Part shown: one piece after another, positions 27,434 through 37,206 of the stretch
Layout of the letters: each line of letters begins with the position of its first letter
How positions within the stretch are numbered: the first letter of the stretch is position 1
Assembly: GCA_036381195.1 (NCBI GenBank)
Contig: DASVDH010000018.1
Coordinates: 1 to 64,000, forward strand
Reading direction: 5' to 3'
Origin: RSA9 sp036381195
Lineage (GTDB): Bacteria > Gemmatimonadota > Gemmatimonadetes > Longimicrobiales > RSA9
Length of the DNA: 64,000 bases
Notes under the pieces: model-generated
The model's input: the letters and a program-made list of their open reading frames with translations, nothing else
What the model was told of the DNA's origin: nothing
Databases searched by the model: none
Position numbers and translations under genes: made by a program

Positions 27434-29407
27434 TCAGCCGAACTGCCAGCCGAGCAGGTTCCACGTGTAGAAGAACAGGCACAGCGCGGCGGCCGCCAGC
27501 GCCACCAGCGTGAAATGGAGCCGGCGCCGCAACCTCCAGTACCCGTGCCGCCAGGCGCGGACCGTCGTGACGACGAGCGCGGCCGTGAGGCCGACGAACA
27601 CCAGCGGCATCACGAGCCACGCCTTCAACGTGAACGGGATCTCCACGAAGAGACGCTCCTCGCCGGCGCTGACCACCACGACCAGCGCGACCAGGGACAG
27701 GATCAACCAGGCCGACGTCGCGGCCGCCAGCCACACCGCCCGCTTCTCGCGCGCCGGCATCGCCCTGATCTCCGACCAGCGGTAGTACAGGCCCACGAGC
27801 ACGCTCAGGAACAGCAACAGCGAGCCGCCCGTCACCAGCAGCCACAGGCCTCGCCGCTCCGACCACGGCACGCGCTCGGTCCCCATGAACGGCAGGTCGG
27901 CGAACACGATCCCGGCAACGCCTCCGGCATCGTCCTCGATGAACGCGATGCGGCGGTGGCCGCCCACCTGCGCGAACAGGTTCTGCTCCACCGGCGTGAA
28001 CTGCATGGGCTCATCGCCGTACCCGGAGACGAGCAGCCGGCCGGTGGGCAGCGCCGCCACCTGGATCCCGGAGCTGAAGAGAGAGAAGACCTTGTCGATG
28101 TCCGTGTAGTTCATCCGCACGAAGCGGTAGGTGCCCGCGTAGCGCGCGAGCGCCTCCCGGGTCGCCGCGGAATCCGCGCCCGCACCCGCAACCACATCCG
28201 CAGACGCCTTGGCCGCCGGCGGCAGGTAACGGTCGAAGATCGCGCGCACCAGGCCTTCGCGCGCCGCCGGCCCGCCGTCGCCCACGTACGAAGCGAAGAT
28301 CCCGAAGCGCAGCTCGGGCACCAGCACCATGTCCGTGTGGAAGCGGAACGTGTCGCCGCCGTGGCCGATGGTGCGCCAGCCGTTGATGCTCTGCTCGTAG
28401 AATCCGAGCGCCATCCCCGGCAGCCGCGGGTCGTGCGTGAACGCGGTCCGGTGCATCAGCTCGGCGGTCTCCGGCCGCAGGATCTGCGCACCGCCGTAGC
28501 GCCCGCCCTCGAGGTGCGCGATCATGAACCTGGCGATGTCCAGCGCGGACACGGACATGGAGCCCGCCGGCCGGAACCCGCCCACGATCTCGAACGGCTT
28601 GGCAACGTAGACCCCCTGCTCCCGGGCGTAGCCGGTCACCATGTGCGGCTTCAGCTCGTCGGGCAGCGGCTCGCGGAACGTGGCGTACTTCATTCCGAGC
28701 GGCTCGAAGATGTGGCGCTCGATGTACTCGTTGAACGGCTCGCCGCTCACCTGCTGCACGATCAGGCCGGCCAGCGCCGTCGCGTAGTTGGAGTAGGAGG
28801 CCAGTTTGCCCGGCGGCCGGACGCGCGCCGGCATGTGCCGCAGCATCGCCTCCTCGATCGTCTCCTGGTTCAGCGAGTCCTCGCCGATCAGGTAGCCGAA
28901 CGCACCGTCCTCGAAGCCCGCGGTGTGCGTCATGATGTGGCGGAGCGTGATCGGCTCCGGGAACGTGGGCGGGATCTCGATCCCCTCGAGGTACTCGTTC
29001 ACGTCGGTATCCAGGTCGAGCTTCCCCTGCTCGACGAGCTGCATCACCGCGGTCCACGTGAACAGCTTCGAGGTCGAGCCCACGCGGAACAGGCTGGTGG
29101 CCGGGTCGACGCGCGTCTGCTTTTCGACATTCGCGTAGCCGTAGCCGTTCGCGAAGATGACCCGGCCGTCCTTGACGATCGAAACCACGGCGGCCGGGAT
29201 CTTCAGGTTCTCCAGATGCGCCTTCATGACGCCGTCCACGAACGCGGCGAGCGACGCCGTATCGTCCAGGCTCGGCACGGCTTGCTCGATGGCAGGCACG
29301 GCCGGCTCCTGCGCCGCGCGCGCGGCGGCCGGCGCGAGCGTCGCCGCCGGCGCGGCGGCAAGCGCCAGCCACAGGGCCGCACGCGTTCTGGCTCCTCGGT
29401 TGCTCAT
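27434..29407 (-). CDS. Serine beta-lactamase-like hydrolase with C-terminal membrane domain
   Basis: 657 residues from ATG 29407 with a GAGG site upstream; a GTG at 29419 is in frame. A signal peptide (ALWLALAAAPAATLAPAAARA) is followed by a class C-type serine hydrolase domain (about 45-375). Motifs are the nucleophile in FRVGSTSKLFTW (SxxK), YSNYATALAG (YxN) and IGHGGDTFRF. A beta-rich domain follows (about 415-520). The last part holds four hydrophobic helices (LWLLVTGGSLLLFLSVLVGLYY and others). The family includes D-aminopeptidases and esterases; the substrate is unknown. The dipeptidase-like gene lies upstream on the same strand. Confidence 0.87.
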   Translation of the reverse strand: MSNRGARTRAALWLALAAAPAATLAPAAARAAQEPAVPAIEQAVPSLDDTASLAAFVDGVMKAHLENLKIPAAVVSIVKDGRVIFANGYGYANVEKQTRVDPATSLFRVGSTSKLFTWTAVMQLVEQGKLDLDTDVNEYLEGIEIPPTFPEPITLRHIMTHTAGFEDGAFGYLIGEDSLNQETIEEAMLRHMPARVRPPGKLASYSNYATALAGLIVQQVSGEPFNEYIERHIFEPLGMKYATFREPLPDELKPHMVTGYAREQGVYVAKPFEIVGGFRPAGSMSVSALDIARFMIAHLEGGRYGGAQILRPETAELMHRTAFTHDPRLPGMALGFYEQSINGWRTIGHGGDTFRFHTDMVLVPELRFGIFASYVGDGGPAAREGLVRAIFDRYLPPAAKASADVVAGAGADSAATREALARYAGTYRFVRMNYTDIDKVFSLFSSGIQVAALPTGRLLVSGYGDEPMQFTPVEQNLFAQVGGHRRIAFIEDDAGGVAGIVFADLPFMGTERVPWSERRGLWLLVTGGSLLLFLSVLVGLYYRWSEIRAMPAREKRAVWLAAATSAWLILSLVALVVVVSAGEERLFVEIPFTLKAWLVMPLVFVGLTAALVVTTVRAWRHGYWRLRRRLHFTLVALAAAALCLFFYTWNLLGWQFG

Positions 29408-29589
29408 CGCGATCCTCACGGTGGTGGTGGATCTCGCTCCGGTTCACCCGGGCGCGGCGACGCCGCTGCGCCCGCGAGTAGGCAGGCAGATTCCACCCGC
29501 CCGACAAGGTCAGGGCTCACGACCCCGCGGCCGGGCGTCGCCGCGGCTCGGCCATCTCGAGCTCCCGGACGGTTCAGCGGCCGGGCGGC

Positions 29590-30795
29590 TCAGCCGCCGG
29601 AGCGGCCAGAGGCCGCCTCCCGCGGGCGCTCCGGAACGTTCCAGATCTCCGCGAGCACCCGCCGGAAGTTCCCACCGAGAATGCCGCGGATGTCGTCGTC
29701 GCTGTAGCCCCGGCGGATCAGGCCTTCGGTGAGATCGTAGATCCGCTTGGGATGGTCCACCCCCTCGATGTCGATCTTCTCGCGGAAGCCGTACGTGCCC
29801 TTGTAGCTCGCGCGCAGCCGCTCGTTCGCCTCGGCGGGCATGTCATCGTAGCCGTCCAGGTCGATGTCGCTGCCGACGCCGAGGTGCTCGACGCCCACGA
29901 GCCGGGCGACGTGGTCGTAATGATCGAGCATGTGCTCGATCGTCGTGGGCTCGTCCGCCTTCACGAACATCCGCACGCCCGTGATCCCCATGACGCCGCC
30001 CGAGCGCGCCATGGCGCGGATCGCCTCGTCCGTCTTGGTGCGAGGGTGGCCGGGCACCAGCGCGCGGCAGTTCGAGTGCGTGATCAGCACGGGCTTCCGC
30101 GAGATCTCGAACGCGTCCAGCGTGGTCTGGTCGCCACAGTGCGAGACGTCCACCGCCATCCCGACCTCGTTCATGCGCTGGATGATCGCGACGCCGAAGT
30201 CGCTGATTCCGGCGTTGGTGCGCTCGGTCGAGCCGTCGCCGATCAAGTTGCGGCTGTTGTAGGTGAGCTGCGAGACCCGCTGCCCCATGCCGTGGAACAT
30301 GTCCACGTCATCGACGGTGCGGAAGTGCTGCGAGTTCTGGACGCCCAGCAGGATGCCGACCTTTCCCGAGCCCTTCAGCGCGTCCAGGTCGGCGGCGCGG
30401 CCCACGCGGAGGAACCGGCCGTGCTGGCCGGCAAGGAACGCGTTCCAGGACGCGATGAATCGCAGCGTCGCCTGATGGGCATCGGGGCCGCCGATCCCGA
30501 CCGCGACGTGGAACACGTCGATCCCGGAGTCCTGGTAGCGGCGGAAGTCGGCATCGGTGAACGACGCCGGGTTCCGGAACCAGCGCCGCATCTGCGCGAA
30601 GTCCAGGGTGAGCGGGCTCAACATGTCGATGACGAGCGACTCGCGCACGAGGCGGACCGCCCGCGCCGAGTACTCCTGCCCGCCCGGGAAGAGCCGGTAG
30701 CGGCCGAGGTTGATCATCGGCGCGAACGCCCAGGCCCCGGCCACTCGCGCCGCCGTGCCGAGCAGCTCGCGGCGGGTCATGCGTGCAGCGTCCAT
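29590..30795 (-). CDS. Membrane dipeptidase (M19)-like protein lacking the first HxD motif
   Basis: 401 residues with a Tat-like signal (MTRRELLGTAARVAGAWAFAP). Family features are GILLGVQNSQHF, QRVSQLTYNSRNLIGDGS, MNEVGMAVDVSHCGDQTTLDAF, PVLITHSNCRAL, HLGVGSDIDLDGYDDMP and ILGGNFRRVLAEIW. In renal-dipeptidase relatives the first metal site is HxD after an N-terminal strand; here the same place reads SLVIDMLSPLTLDF, so the His is absent. Others of the metal site remain. It may use one zinc, or have another activity on peptides. It is exported to the periplasm and lies between the SusC/SusD pair and the serine hydrolase. Confidence 0.83.
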   Translation of the reverse strand: MDAARMTRRELLGTAARVAGAWAFAPMINLGRYRLFPGGQEYSARAVRLVRESLVIDMLSPLTLDFAQMRRWFRNPASFTDADFRRYQDSGIDVFHVAVGIGGPDAHQATLRFIASWNAFLAGQHGRFLRVGRAADLDALKGSGKVGILLGVQNSQHFRTVDDVDMFHGMGQRVSQLTYNSRNLIGDGSTERTNAGISDFGVAIIQRMNEVGMAVDVSHCGDQTTLDAFEISRKPVLITHSNCRALVPGHPRTKTDEAIRAMARSGGVMGITGVRMFVKADEPTTIEHMLDHYDHVARLVGVEHLGVGSDIDLDGYDDMPAEANERLRASYKGTYGFREKIDIEGVDHPKRIYDLTEGLIRRGYSDDDIRGILGGNFRRVLAEIWNVPERPREAASGRSGG

Positions 30796-30838
30796 CGCAC
30801 CTCCAGGAGGCGAGCGGCGCGAGGCCGCGATCCGCCGT

Positions 30839-32125
30839 TCAGAGGTTGGGGTTGTTCTGCCGCTCGATGTCGGGCAACGGGAAGCAGCGCTGGTCGCCGT
30901 ACAGCCCCCCGAGACGGAAGGGCGTGCCCGGCGGCGGATCGAGCGGGATTCCGTAACGGATCATGTCGCCCAGACGGTGCCCCTCGAGGAACAGCTCGCG
31001 GCGCCGCTCCTCGATGAGCTGCGCGCGCACCTCCTCCACCGTGCCGCCGGTGTAGGGCGGCAGGCCGACGCGCGCGTGCAGCCGGTTGATGATCTGGACA
31101 GCGCCATCCGGATCGTTCGCGGCGAGCCGCGCCTCCGCCAGGATCAACTGCGCCTCCTCCCAGGTGGCGAGCGGGATCGGCGCGTCGACCGAGCTGTACT
31201 TCGCGGGCTGGAACAGCGGCACGTCCGCGTCCTGCCCCGAGCGGCCGGCATCGATCACTTCCACGCGCGGATCGGGGACGCCGCCGAAGGTCAGGTTCCT
31301 GTACGAGGCGGAGACGGTCGCGATGGGCGTGCGGTACAACGCCGTGTGGACGCGGTTCTGGCGCCGCGTCGAGGCATCCGAGTAGGTGGCATTCACCACG
31401 AAGCCCTCCGGGACCTCCGCGGCATCGGCGCCCGCGCCCTCCATGTCCCCGAGGCCGAGCCGGGCACGCGCCCGGCCGAGCCGCGCGAGGGTGACCGTCA
31501 CGGTGTCGCTGGCCGCGGTCCCCGCCTCGATCGCGCGGTCGAACCGCTCGATCGCCTCGCCGAACATGTCGGCCGGGCTCAGCTCGGGGCCCATGTCGAT
31601 CGCGCCCGAGCAGAACGACTCGGCCATCATGACGAGACTGTAGCCGGCGTACGCCGCGGCCTGCGCGATCAGGCCCATCCGGTTCTGCACCTGCTCGTCC
31701 GTCCAGCCGTCCAGCAGCTCCAGCGCGAAATCGGCCTGGTAGCGCGCGCGAGAGAGGTCCATGTAGTTGGTCGGCACGCCGCTGCCGCACGATCCCGACG
31801 CGTACTGCCCGCGCGCGGGGTTGAGGGTGCGGCGGTCGTAATCCCAGAGCGGCTCGGAAACGCTGGCGTCATCCAGCTCATCCCCGAGCAGGCCCGTCCC
31901 CAGGACATGCTGCGCGAGCGCGCACTCGAGCGCGCTGAACGCGCTCCGCACCAGCAGATCCGCGTTCGCGGGGTCCGTCAGGTCCTCGGCTGCGATCAGG
32001 TCCGGCGTCTCCTGCTCCAGCAGATCGCACGCTGCGAGGCCCGCTGCGAGCCCGATGCCGAGCAGCGCGAGCACTCCAGGCCGGCGGGCAGCCACACCGC
32101 GCTTCGCTCTCATGCGATGACTCAT
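30839..32125 (-). CDS. SusD/RagB-like outer-membrane lipoprotein
   Basis: 428 residues from ATG 32125 with GGAGG 7 bases upstream. The lipobox is LAAGLAAC. The helical TPR-like body fits RagB/SusD (LVRSAFSALECALAQH, YAGYSLVMMAESFC, WEEAQLILAEARLAANDPDGAVQIINRLHARVGLP). So does the ending VRAQLIEERRRELFLEGHRLGDMIRYG. It would sit on the outer membrane as the lid of the SusC channel made by the gene 44 bases upstream, and capture peptides or glycans. Confidence 0.92.
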   Translation of the reverse strand: MSHRMRAKRGVAARRPGVLALLGIGLAAGLAACDLLEQETPDLIAAEDLTDPANADLLVRSAFSALECALAQHVLGTGLLGDELDDASVSEPLWDYDRRTLNPARGQYASGSCGSGVPTNYMDLSRARYQADFALELLDGWTDEQVQNRMGLIAQAAAYAGYSLVMMAESFCSGAIDMGPELSPADMFGEAIERFDRAIEAGTAASDTVTVTLARLGRARARLGLGDMEGAGADAAEVPEGFVVNATYSDASTRRQNRVHTALYRTPIATVSASYRNLTFGGVPDPRVEVIDAGRSGQDADVPLFQPAKYSSVDAPIPLATWEEAQLILAEARLAANDPDGAVQIINRLHARVGLPPYTGGTVEEVRAQLIEERRRELFLEGHRLGDMIRYGIPLDPPPGTPFRLGGLYGDQRCFPLPDIERQNNPNL

Positions 32126-32169
32126 CGGGAATCCTCCTGTCCGCATGCCGGAACCGGGATCCTGGATCG

Positions 32170-35157
32170 TTAGAAGGTCAGGTTGATCGTCGTGACGACC
32201 TGCGGCAGGATCGGGAACGCCGCCTGGTCGTTCGAAAGGAGCGCGTTGCCCACGTTCGCGCGGCCCTCAGGATCGCTGCCGCTGAACGCGGTCCACGTGT
32301 GGAGGTTGCGCCCCGCGAGCGTGATCGTCGCCCGCTCGGCGCCGAACCGCTGGACCCAGGACTCGGGGGGCGTGTACGTGAGCGACAGCTCGCGCAGCTT
32401 CGCATACCGCCCCTCCTCGATGAAGGGCGAGACCGCCGAGAAGTCCCCGCCGATGTACGTCGCCGCGAGCAGGACCGGGTCGGCCTCCGTCGGACTCGCG
32501 TTCTCCCAGCAGACCTTGACGAGCGTGCACCGCACGAACTCGTTCGCGTTGAAGAGCTGGTGGCCGGTCTTGAAGTCCACGAGCCCGAAGAGCTGGACCC
32601 GATTCCACAGCGTCAACGTGGTCGAGATCGCCCCGCTGTACTTCGGCGTCGGCGTCCCGAAATAGAGGATCGGCGCCTCCGCGCACGCGACCGTTCCACC
32701 CTGGCCATCATCGCACAGGATGTTCTGCGGGACGCCGTTGGCATCGACCTCCGCGCTCACGATCCGCCGGGTCCAGAAGCCCCCGATCGGGTACCCCTCC
32801 ACGTGCCGCTGCATCGGCAGGGCGAGCGAGATGAACGGGATCCCGCCCAGGTCCACGATCTCGTCCCGGACGCTGCTCAGCGAGAGCGTCACGTTCCAGC
32901 CGAAGCCGGACCGCTCCACGAGTCGCGCGTTCAACTGCGCCTCGAATCCGCTGTTCGCGATCTCGCCGATGTTCACGAATTGGGAGCCGGAGAAGCCGGT
33001 GGACGGGGCGATCGCGCGCGACAGGATCGCGTCCTTCGTCCGCTTGGTGAAGTACGTGAAGTCCACGCCAACGCGCTGGAATAGACTCGCGTCGAAGCCG
33101 ACCTCGAGCTCCTCACCCCGCTCCGGCTCGAGGTTCGGATTCCCGACGGACTGCGGCGTCACGACCGGCTGGTCGCCCGTCCCCGTGGCCGGGCTGAAGG
33201 TGCGCAGCGCCGCGAACGCCTGCGGCTGCTGGCCCGAGGCCCCGAAGGCCGCACGCACCCTGAGCTGGTCCACCGCGCCCACGTTCCAGAACGGCTCGTC
33301 GCTCACCACCCACGTCCCGCTCACCTTCGGGTACGTCACGAAGTCGATCTCCTCGCCGAACGCGCTGTTGTTGTCCACGCGGAGCGCGGCCGTCAGGAAC
33401 AGGCGGTTCCGCCACGCGATCTGCTCCTGCACGTAGAGCCCGAGCGTCGCGTTCGTCGCGTACGTCTGCGTGCCCACCACCCGCGCCGCGGCCGAGGCCG
33501 TGCGCAGCCCGGGCGCCGGGAACTCTTCCGCGGTGAGAGCGTTCGAGTCCGTGCGCCGCCGGTAGTACTGCCCGCCGATCGACGTGGTGGACGTGAGGTC
33601 CGCGCTGACCGGCGCGATCACGCTCGCATTGTAGTCCGCGGTCACGAACGCGACGTGACGCACGTCCTGCAGGAGCTCGCCACGCGCATCGGTGGGCGAG
33701 AACATCGCGGCCAGTTCCGGCGGCACGAACTTCGTCAGGCCCTGGTTGTCCTCGACCGTCTGGTCCAGGCCGACCGCGAGCCGCTGCTGGAACCAGTCCG
33801 TGGGACGGTGCTCCAGCCGCAGGCTCCCCGTGAAGCGCGTGAGGTCCTGCCAGTTCTCGAAGACCCTGCGGTAAACCTCGGGCGTGTAAGCCAGGTACGG
33901 GCCGCTCGGCAGCCCCACCGCCTCGAAGAGCGGGTTGCCCATCATCGCCGAGAGCAGCACCGAGCCGTTCGTTCCTCCCCCGATCCGCGTCCGCCCCTTC
34001 GCCAGGTTCAGGCTCGTGTGGATGTCCAGCGCATCCGTGGCGGCCAGACTCAGGTTGGCGTGGCCGGTGAAACGCCAGAAGTCGTTGCCCGGCTCCACCC
34101 CCTTCTCGCGGTCGTACGATGAGGAGATGTAGTACTGGAGGGACTGCGCGCCGCCGCGCACCGAGAGCCCGTAACCCTGGATGCTGCCGCGGTCGAACAG
34201 CTCCCTTCCCCGCTCGCGCTCGTACTGCACCGCGTTGAAGCTCAGCAGCTCGCCCGTCTCCGGATGCCGCGCGTAGTTGGTGCGGACCTGCTCTTCTGCG
34301 TCCGCGAACCAGCTCATGCCCTGCCGGACCGTGACCGTGAACCGCGGCGCGGACCCCGCCAACCCCTGCTTCGTGATGATCTGGATCACGCCGTTGGACG
34401 CCTCCGTCCCGTACAGCGTGGCTGCCGCCGGCCCCTTGATGACCTCGATGGATTCGATGTCCGCCGGGTTGATGTCGTTCAACCGCGAGATGGCCCGGTC
34501 CGCGATCCCGCGCGGCCCCCGGCCCATCTCGTTGTTGACGCGGACGCCATCGATGTAGAGGAGCGGCTGCTGATCCAGCGAAATGCTCGACAGCCCGCGA
34601 ATGTTGATGCTCGGGCCCGCGCCCGCCCGGCCGGACCCCGGAGTCAGGACCACGCCCGGCGCACGGCCCTGCAACAGGCTCGTCATGTCCGGCGCTGCGG
34701 AAGCGCTGAGCGCCTGCGCCGCATCAATCGTCACGACCGAGTTGCCGATCGCCCGGCGCTGGGTCTGGGCCGGCGTGCCCGTCACGACCAGCGCGTCCAG
34801 CTCCAGCGCGCTCGGCGTGAGCTCGATCCGTACCGCCTGCTCGCCTACCGCGACGGAAACCGTCCGCGGGCGGTACCCGAGCATCTCGACTCGCAGCGTC
34901 ACGCGCGTGCCCGAGAGTCCATCGATCAGGAATCGTCCTGCCTCGTCCGTGAACACCGCCCGGCCCGTTTCCTCGACGAGGACCTGCGCCCCGGCGAGCG
35001 GACGCAGCTCGGAGAGCACGTACCCGGCCACGCGCCCCTGCTGGCCGGAGGCCGGGTCGGGCACGGCCAGGAGCGCGGCGGCGAGGATGGCGCAACAGGA
35101 ACGGGGGAAGCGGATCGACCGGAACGCGAGGGGACGCGGCGAAGCGACGGTGATCAT
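32170..35157 (-). CDS. SusC/RagA-type TonB-linked outer-membrane receptor
   Basis: 995 residues from ATG 35157 (GGAGG 5 bases upstream, signal peptide ending near PASGQQ). An N-terminal carboxypeptidase-like domain (RVAGYVLSELRPLAGAQVLVEE) is followed by the plug (ALSASAAPDMTSLLQGRAPGVVL, INIRGLSSISLDQQPLLYIDGVRV, NPADIESIEVIKGPAAATLYGTEASNGVI) and a large barrel. The motif pattern is that of SusC/RagA. It imports a substrate captured by the SusD partner. A promoter lies at 35342-35369; the frame is also open from an ATG near 35320 but that extension has no export signal. Confidence 0.94.
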   Translation of the reverse strand: MITVASPRPLAFRSIRFPRSCCAILAAALLAVPDPASGQQGRVAGYVLSELRPLAGAQVLVEETGRAVFTDEAGRFLIDGLSGTRVTLRVEMLGYRPRTVSVAVGEQAVRIELTPSALELDALVVTGTPAQTQRRAIGNSVVTIDAAQALSASAAPDMTSLLQGRAPGVVLTPGSGRAGAGPSINIRGLSSISLDQQPLLYIDGVRVNNEMGRGPRGIADRAISRLNDINPADIESIEVIKGPAAATLYGTEASNGVIQIITKQGLAGSAPRFTVTVRQGMSWFADAEEQVRTNYARHPETGELLSFNAVQYERERGRELFDRGSIQGYGLSVRGGAQSLQYYISSSYDREKGVEPGNDFWRFTGHANLSLAATDALDIHTSLNLAKGRTRIGGGTNGSVLLSAMMGNPLFEAVGLPSGPYLAYTPEVYRRVFENWQDLTRFTGSLRLEHRPTDWFQQRLAVGLDQTVEDNQGLTKFVPPELAAMFSPTDARGELLQDVRHVAFVTADYNASVIAPVSADLTSTTSIGGQYYRRRTDSNALTAEEFPAPGLRTASAAARVVGTQTYATNATLGLYVQEQIAWRNRLFLTAALRVDNNSAFGEEIDFVTYPKVSGTWVVSDEPFWNVGAVDQLRVRAAFGASGQQPQAFAALRTFSPATGTGDQPVVTPQSVGNPNLEPERGEELEVGFDASLFQRVGVDFTYFTKRTKDAILSRAIAPSTGFSGSQFVNIGEIANSGFEAQLNARLVERSGFGWNVTLSLSSVRDEIVDLGGIPFISLALPMQRHVEGYPIGGFWTRRIVSAEVDANGVPQNILCDDGQGGTVACAEAPILYFGTPTPKYSGAISTTLTLWNRVQLFGLVDFKTGHQLFNANEFVRCTLVKVCWENASPTEADPVLLAATYIGGDFSAVSPFIEEGRYAKLRELSLTYTPPESWVQRFGAERATITLAGRNLHTWTAFSGSDPEGRANVGNALLSNDQAAFPILPQVVTTINLTF

Positions 35158-35341
35158 GACGCCTCCGGGGCTCTGCAATCCGGTGCGAGGTCCGTGCTGG
35201 GATGGTGGGCACCGCCGTACGCCGCCGCGATGCTGGCAGCGGCCGGCGGGCAGCGGAGGGCGAGTCATCGTCCAGCGGCGCCAGCGGCAGCGGACGTTGG
35301 ACCCGCGCATCGCGTTTGGCCTCCTTTTTGGCGCACCGCAA

Positions 35342-35369
35342 TGTATACACCCCGGCTGGCGGCCCGCAA
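35342..35369 (-). promoter_or_regulatory. Promoter and possible GntR operator of the susC-susD operon
   Basis: On the minus strand: TTGCGG (35369-35364), 16-base spacer, TATACA (35347-35342), preceded by an extended TG. The -10 overlaps the palindrome TGTATACA (35342-35349), which has the shape of an operator for FCD-type GntR regulators. The regulator gene lies just upstream. Confidence 0.55.
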
Positions 35370-35390
35370 TGGTCTCGCGCTCGCCCGGGA

Positions 35391-36191
35391 CTACCACGTC
35401 CCCCGCTCGCCCAGGCGAACGATCATCGCCGCCAGCCGCTGCGCCGCGTTGCGCCAGTTCGTCAGGACCGCCTGCTCCGTCGCCGCGGGGTCGCCCCCGC
35501 GGATCGCCTCGATCGTGGCCTCGTGCTCCCGGATCGAATCCCCGATGCGGTCCACGAGCACGCTGACGTAGAGCCGGATGTAGCGCTCCGCCTGCGGCTT
35601 GATGATGTCGTGCAGCGCGAGCATCCGCGGCCCCGCGCCCCGCTCCACGTACGTGCGATGGAACGCGGTGTCCAGCGCGAAGACCTCGTCCGGCTCCGGG
35701 GTCGGCCGCTGCGTCACGCGCCGCAGCAGGTCGTTGATCTCGACCAGCTCGATGACGAGGCGCGCACGAGCCGCGGCGTCGAGCATGGCGGCCCGCCGGG
35801 CGGCTGCGGCCTCGAGCCCGGCCACGATCTCGAACAGCTCGGTGGCGTCCTCGCTCGTGAGGGGGGCGACGGCGAGCCGAGCACGCTCGCCGCCGAGCGA
35901 GACGACGTAGCGCTCCTGCTGGAGTCGCTGGAGCGCGCTCCGCACGGGCGTCCGGCTGGTGCCGAGCCGCGCGGCGATCTCGCGCTCCACGAGGCGGGCG
36001 CCGGGGGCGAGCTTGCCCGATACGATCAGCTCCCGCAACCGCTCGTACGCCGTCGCGTTGCGATCCTCGCGCCCGGGCGAGTCGGTGCGACGAGGGGGCG
36101 GGGGCGACGCTGCGCCGCGTGCGCTCACTTCCGTACCCCTGGTTGGCGATGTCCCTACTGGCGCAGGCGACGCGGTCCGGAGCGCGTGCAT
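35391..36191 (-). CDS. GntR family transcriptional regulator, FCD domain
   Basis: 266 residues from ATG 36191; a GTG at 36128 would give 245 residues and is also plausible because the first 40 residues look disordered. The winged-helix domain is clear (AYERLRELIVSGKLAPGARLVEREIAARLGTSRTPVRSALQRLQQERYV). The ligand-binding FCD domain follows (ATELFEIVAGLEAAAARRAA, FHRTYVERGAGPRMLALHDI, SIREHEATIEAIRGGDPAATEQAV). It lies just upstream of the susC promoter and divergent from the GNAT gene, so it probably controls both. Small carboxylates are the usual ligands of the family. Confidence 0.9.
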   Translation of the reverse strand: MHALRTASPAPVGTSPTRGTEVSARGAASPPPPRRTDSPGREDRNATAYERLRELIVSGKLAPGARLVEREIAARLGTSRTPVRSALQRLQQERYVVSLGGERARLAVAPLTSEDATELFEIVAGLEAAAARRAAMLDAAARARLVIELVEINDLLRRVTQRPTPEPDEVFALDTAFHRTYVERGAGPRMLALHDIIKPQAERYIRLYVSVLVDRIGDSIREHEATIEAIRGGDPAATEQAVLTNWRNAAQRLAAMIVRLGERGTW

Positions 36192-36255
36192 GCGTTGCGG
36201 CGAATGGATACAGCGGCGGCGGCCGGCGGGGCAAGGGCCGGATTTGGCGGACCAA

Positions 36256-36265
36256 TTGGTACACC
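36256..36265. promoter_or_regulatory. Possible GntR operator between gntR and the GNAT gene
   Basis: TTGGTACACC resembles the TGTATACA site at the susC promoter and the usual TNGTNNNACNA pattern of FCD-type GntR sites. It lies in the divergent region between the regulator and the acetyltransferase. It could be an autoregulation site. Confidence 0.3.
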
Positions 36266-36396
36266 TTGCCGGACCCCTGACCGCCCGCCTATCTTCACCG
36301 CAACCCCGACGGGGCGCCGCCTGACGGGCCAGTCCCCGGGCCTCCGCTACGGCACGGCACCCCAGCACCACCACGCAGCACGGCACCAGAAAGATC

Positions 36397-37206
36397 ATGG
36401 ATGCGTCCGACGTGGAAGTGCGTGTCCTATCGTCCCCGCGCGAGCTCGACGCCTGCATCGCCCTGCAGCGCGAGGTCTGGGGCGCCGACTTCGCCGAGGT
36501 CGTGCCGCGAACGATCCTGATGGTCAGCCAACGCATCGGCGGGGTGCTGGCCGGCGCGTTCGCGCCCGGGGACGAGCTGGTCGGGTTCGTCTTCGGCCTG
36601 ACCGGCGTGGGAAAGGACGGCCGGCTCGTGCACTGGTCCGACATGGCCGCGGTCCGTGAACCGTTCCGGGACCGCGGCATCGGCCGACGGCTGAAGGAGT
36701 TCCAGCGCGCCCTGCTCGAGCCGCTGGGCGTCTCGCGGGTGGTTTGGACCTTCGACCCGCTCGTCGCACGGAACGCCCACCTCAACCTGAACCGGCTGGG
36801 CGCACGCGTCGTCGAGTACGTGCCGGACATGTACGCGGACACGGGCAGCCCGCTGCATCGCGGGCTGGGGACGGACCGGTTCGTGGTCGAATGGGAGATC
36901 GGGCGCGGCGCCGCGGGGCCGGCGCCCCTCCCCCCGACGGATGACGCGCCGATCATCAACCGGCCGCCGGATGCGGCGGGGGACGCTCCGCCCGCGGTGG
37001 ATCTGCCCGCCGATGCGCCGGTGCTCCGGGTCGAGATCCCGCACGACATCCGGGCGCTCCAGCTCTCGTCGCCGGATACGGCGGCGAAGTGGCGAGCCGT
37101 CACGCGCCCGGCATTCCTCGAGCTCCTGCAGCGCGGCTACCGCGTGGCGGGTCTCGCGCGGGACCCGGATGCGCGGCGCTGCTTCTACGTGCTGGAGAGG
37201 CGCTGA
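36397..37206 (+). CDS. GNAT superfamily acetyltransferase (COG3375-like)
   Basis: 269 residues. Residues about 10-170 contain a GNAT core: LDACIALQREVWGADF, LVGFVFGLTG, and an acetyl-CoA-loop-like RDRGIGRRLKEFQRALLEPLGVSRVVWTFDPL. The NAHLNLNRLGARVVEY stretch is typical of COG3375 predicted acetyltransferases. A second part (about 200-269) is a small alpha/beta tail. Its gene is divergent from gntR. The substrate is unknown; in relatives the gene often lies near amino-acid catabolism genes. Confidence 0.82.
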   Translation: MDASDVEVRVLSSPRELDACIALQREVWGADFAEVVPRTILMVSQRIGGVLAGAFAPGDELVGFVFGLTGVGKDGRLVHWSDMAAVREPFRDRGIGRRLKEFQRALLEPLGVSRVVWTFDPLVARNAHLNLNRLGARVVEYVPDMYADTGSPLHRGLGTDRFVVEWEIGRGAAGPAPLPPTDDAPIINRPPDAAGDAPPAVDLPADAPVLRVEIPHDIRALQLSSPDTAAKWRAVTRPAFLELLQRGYRVAGLARDPDARRCFYVLERR

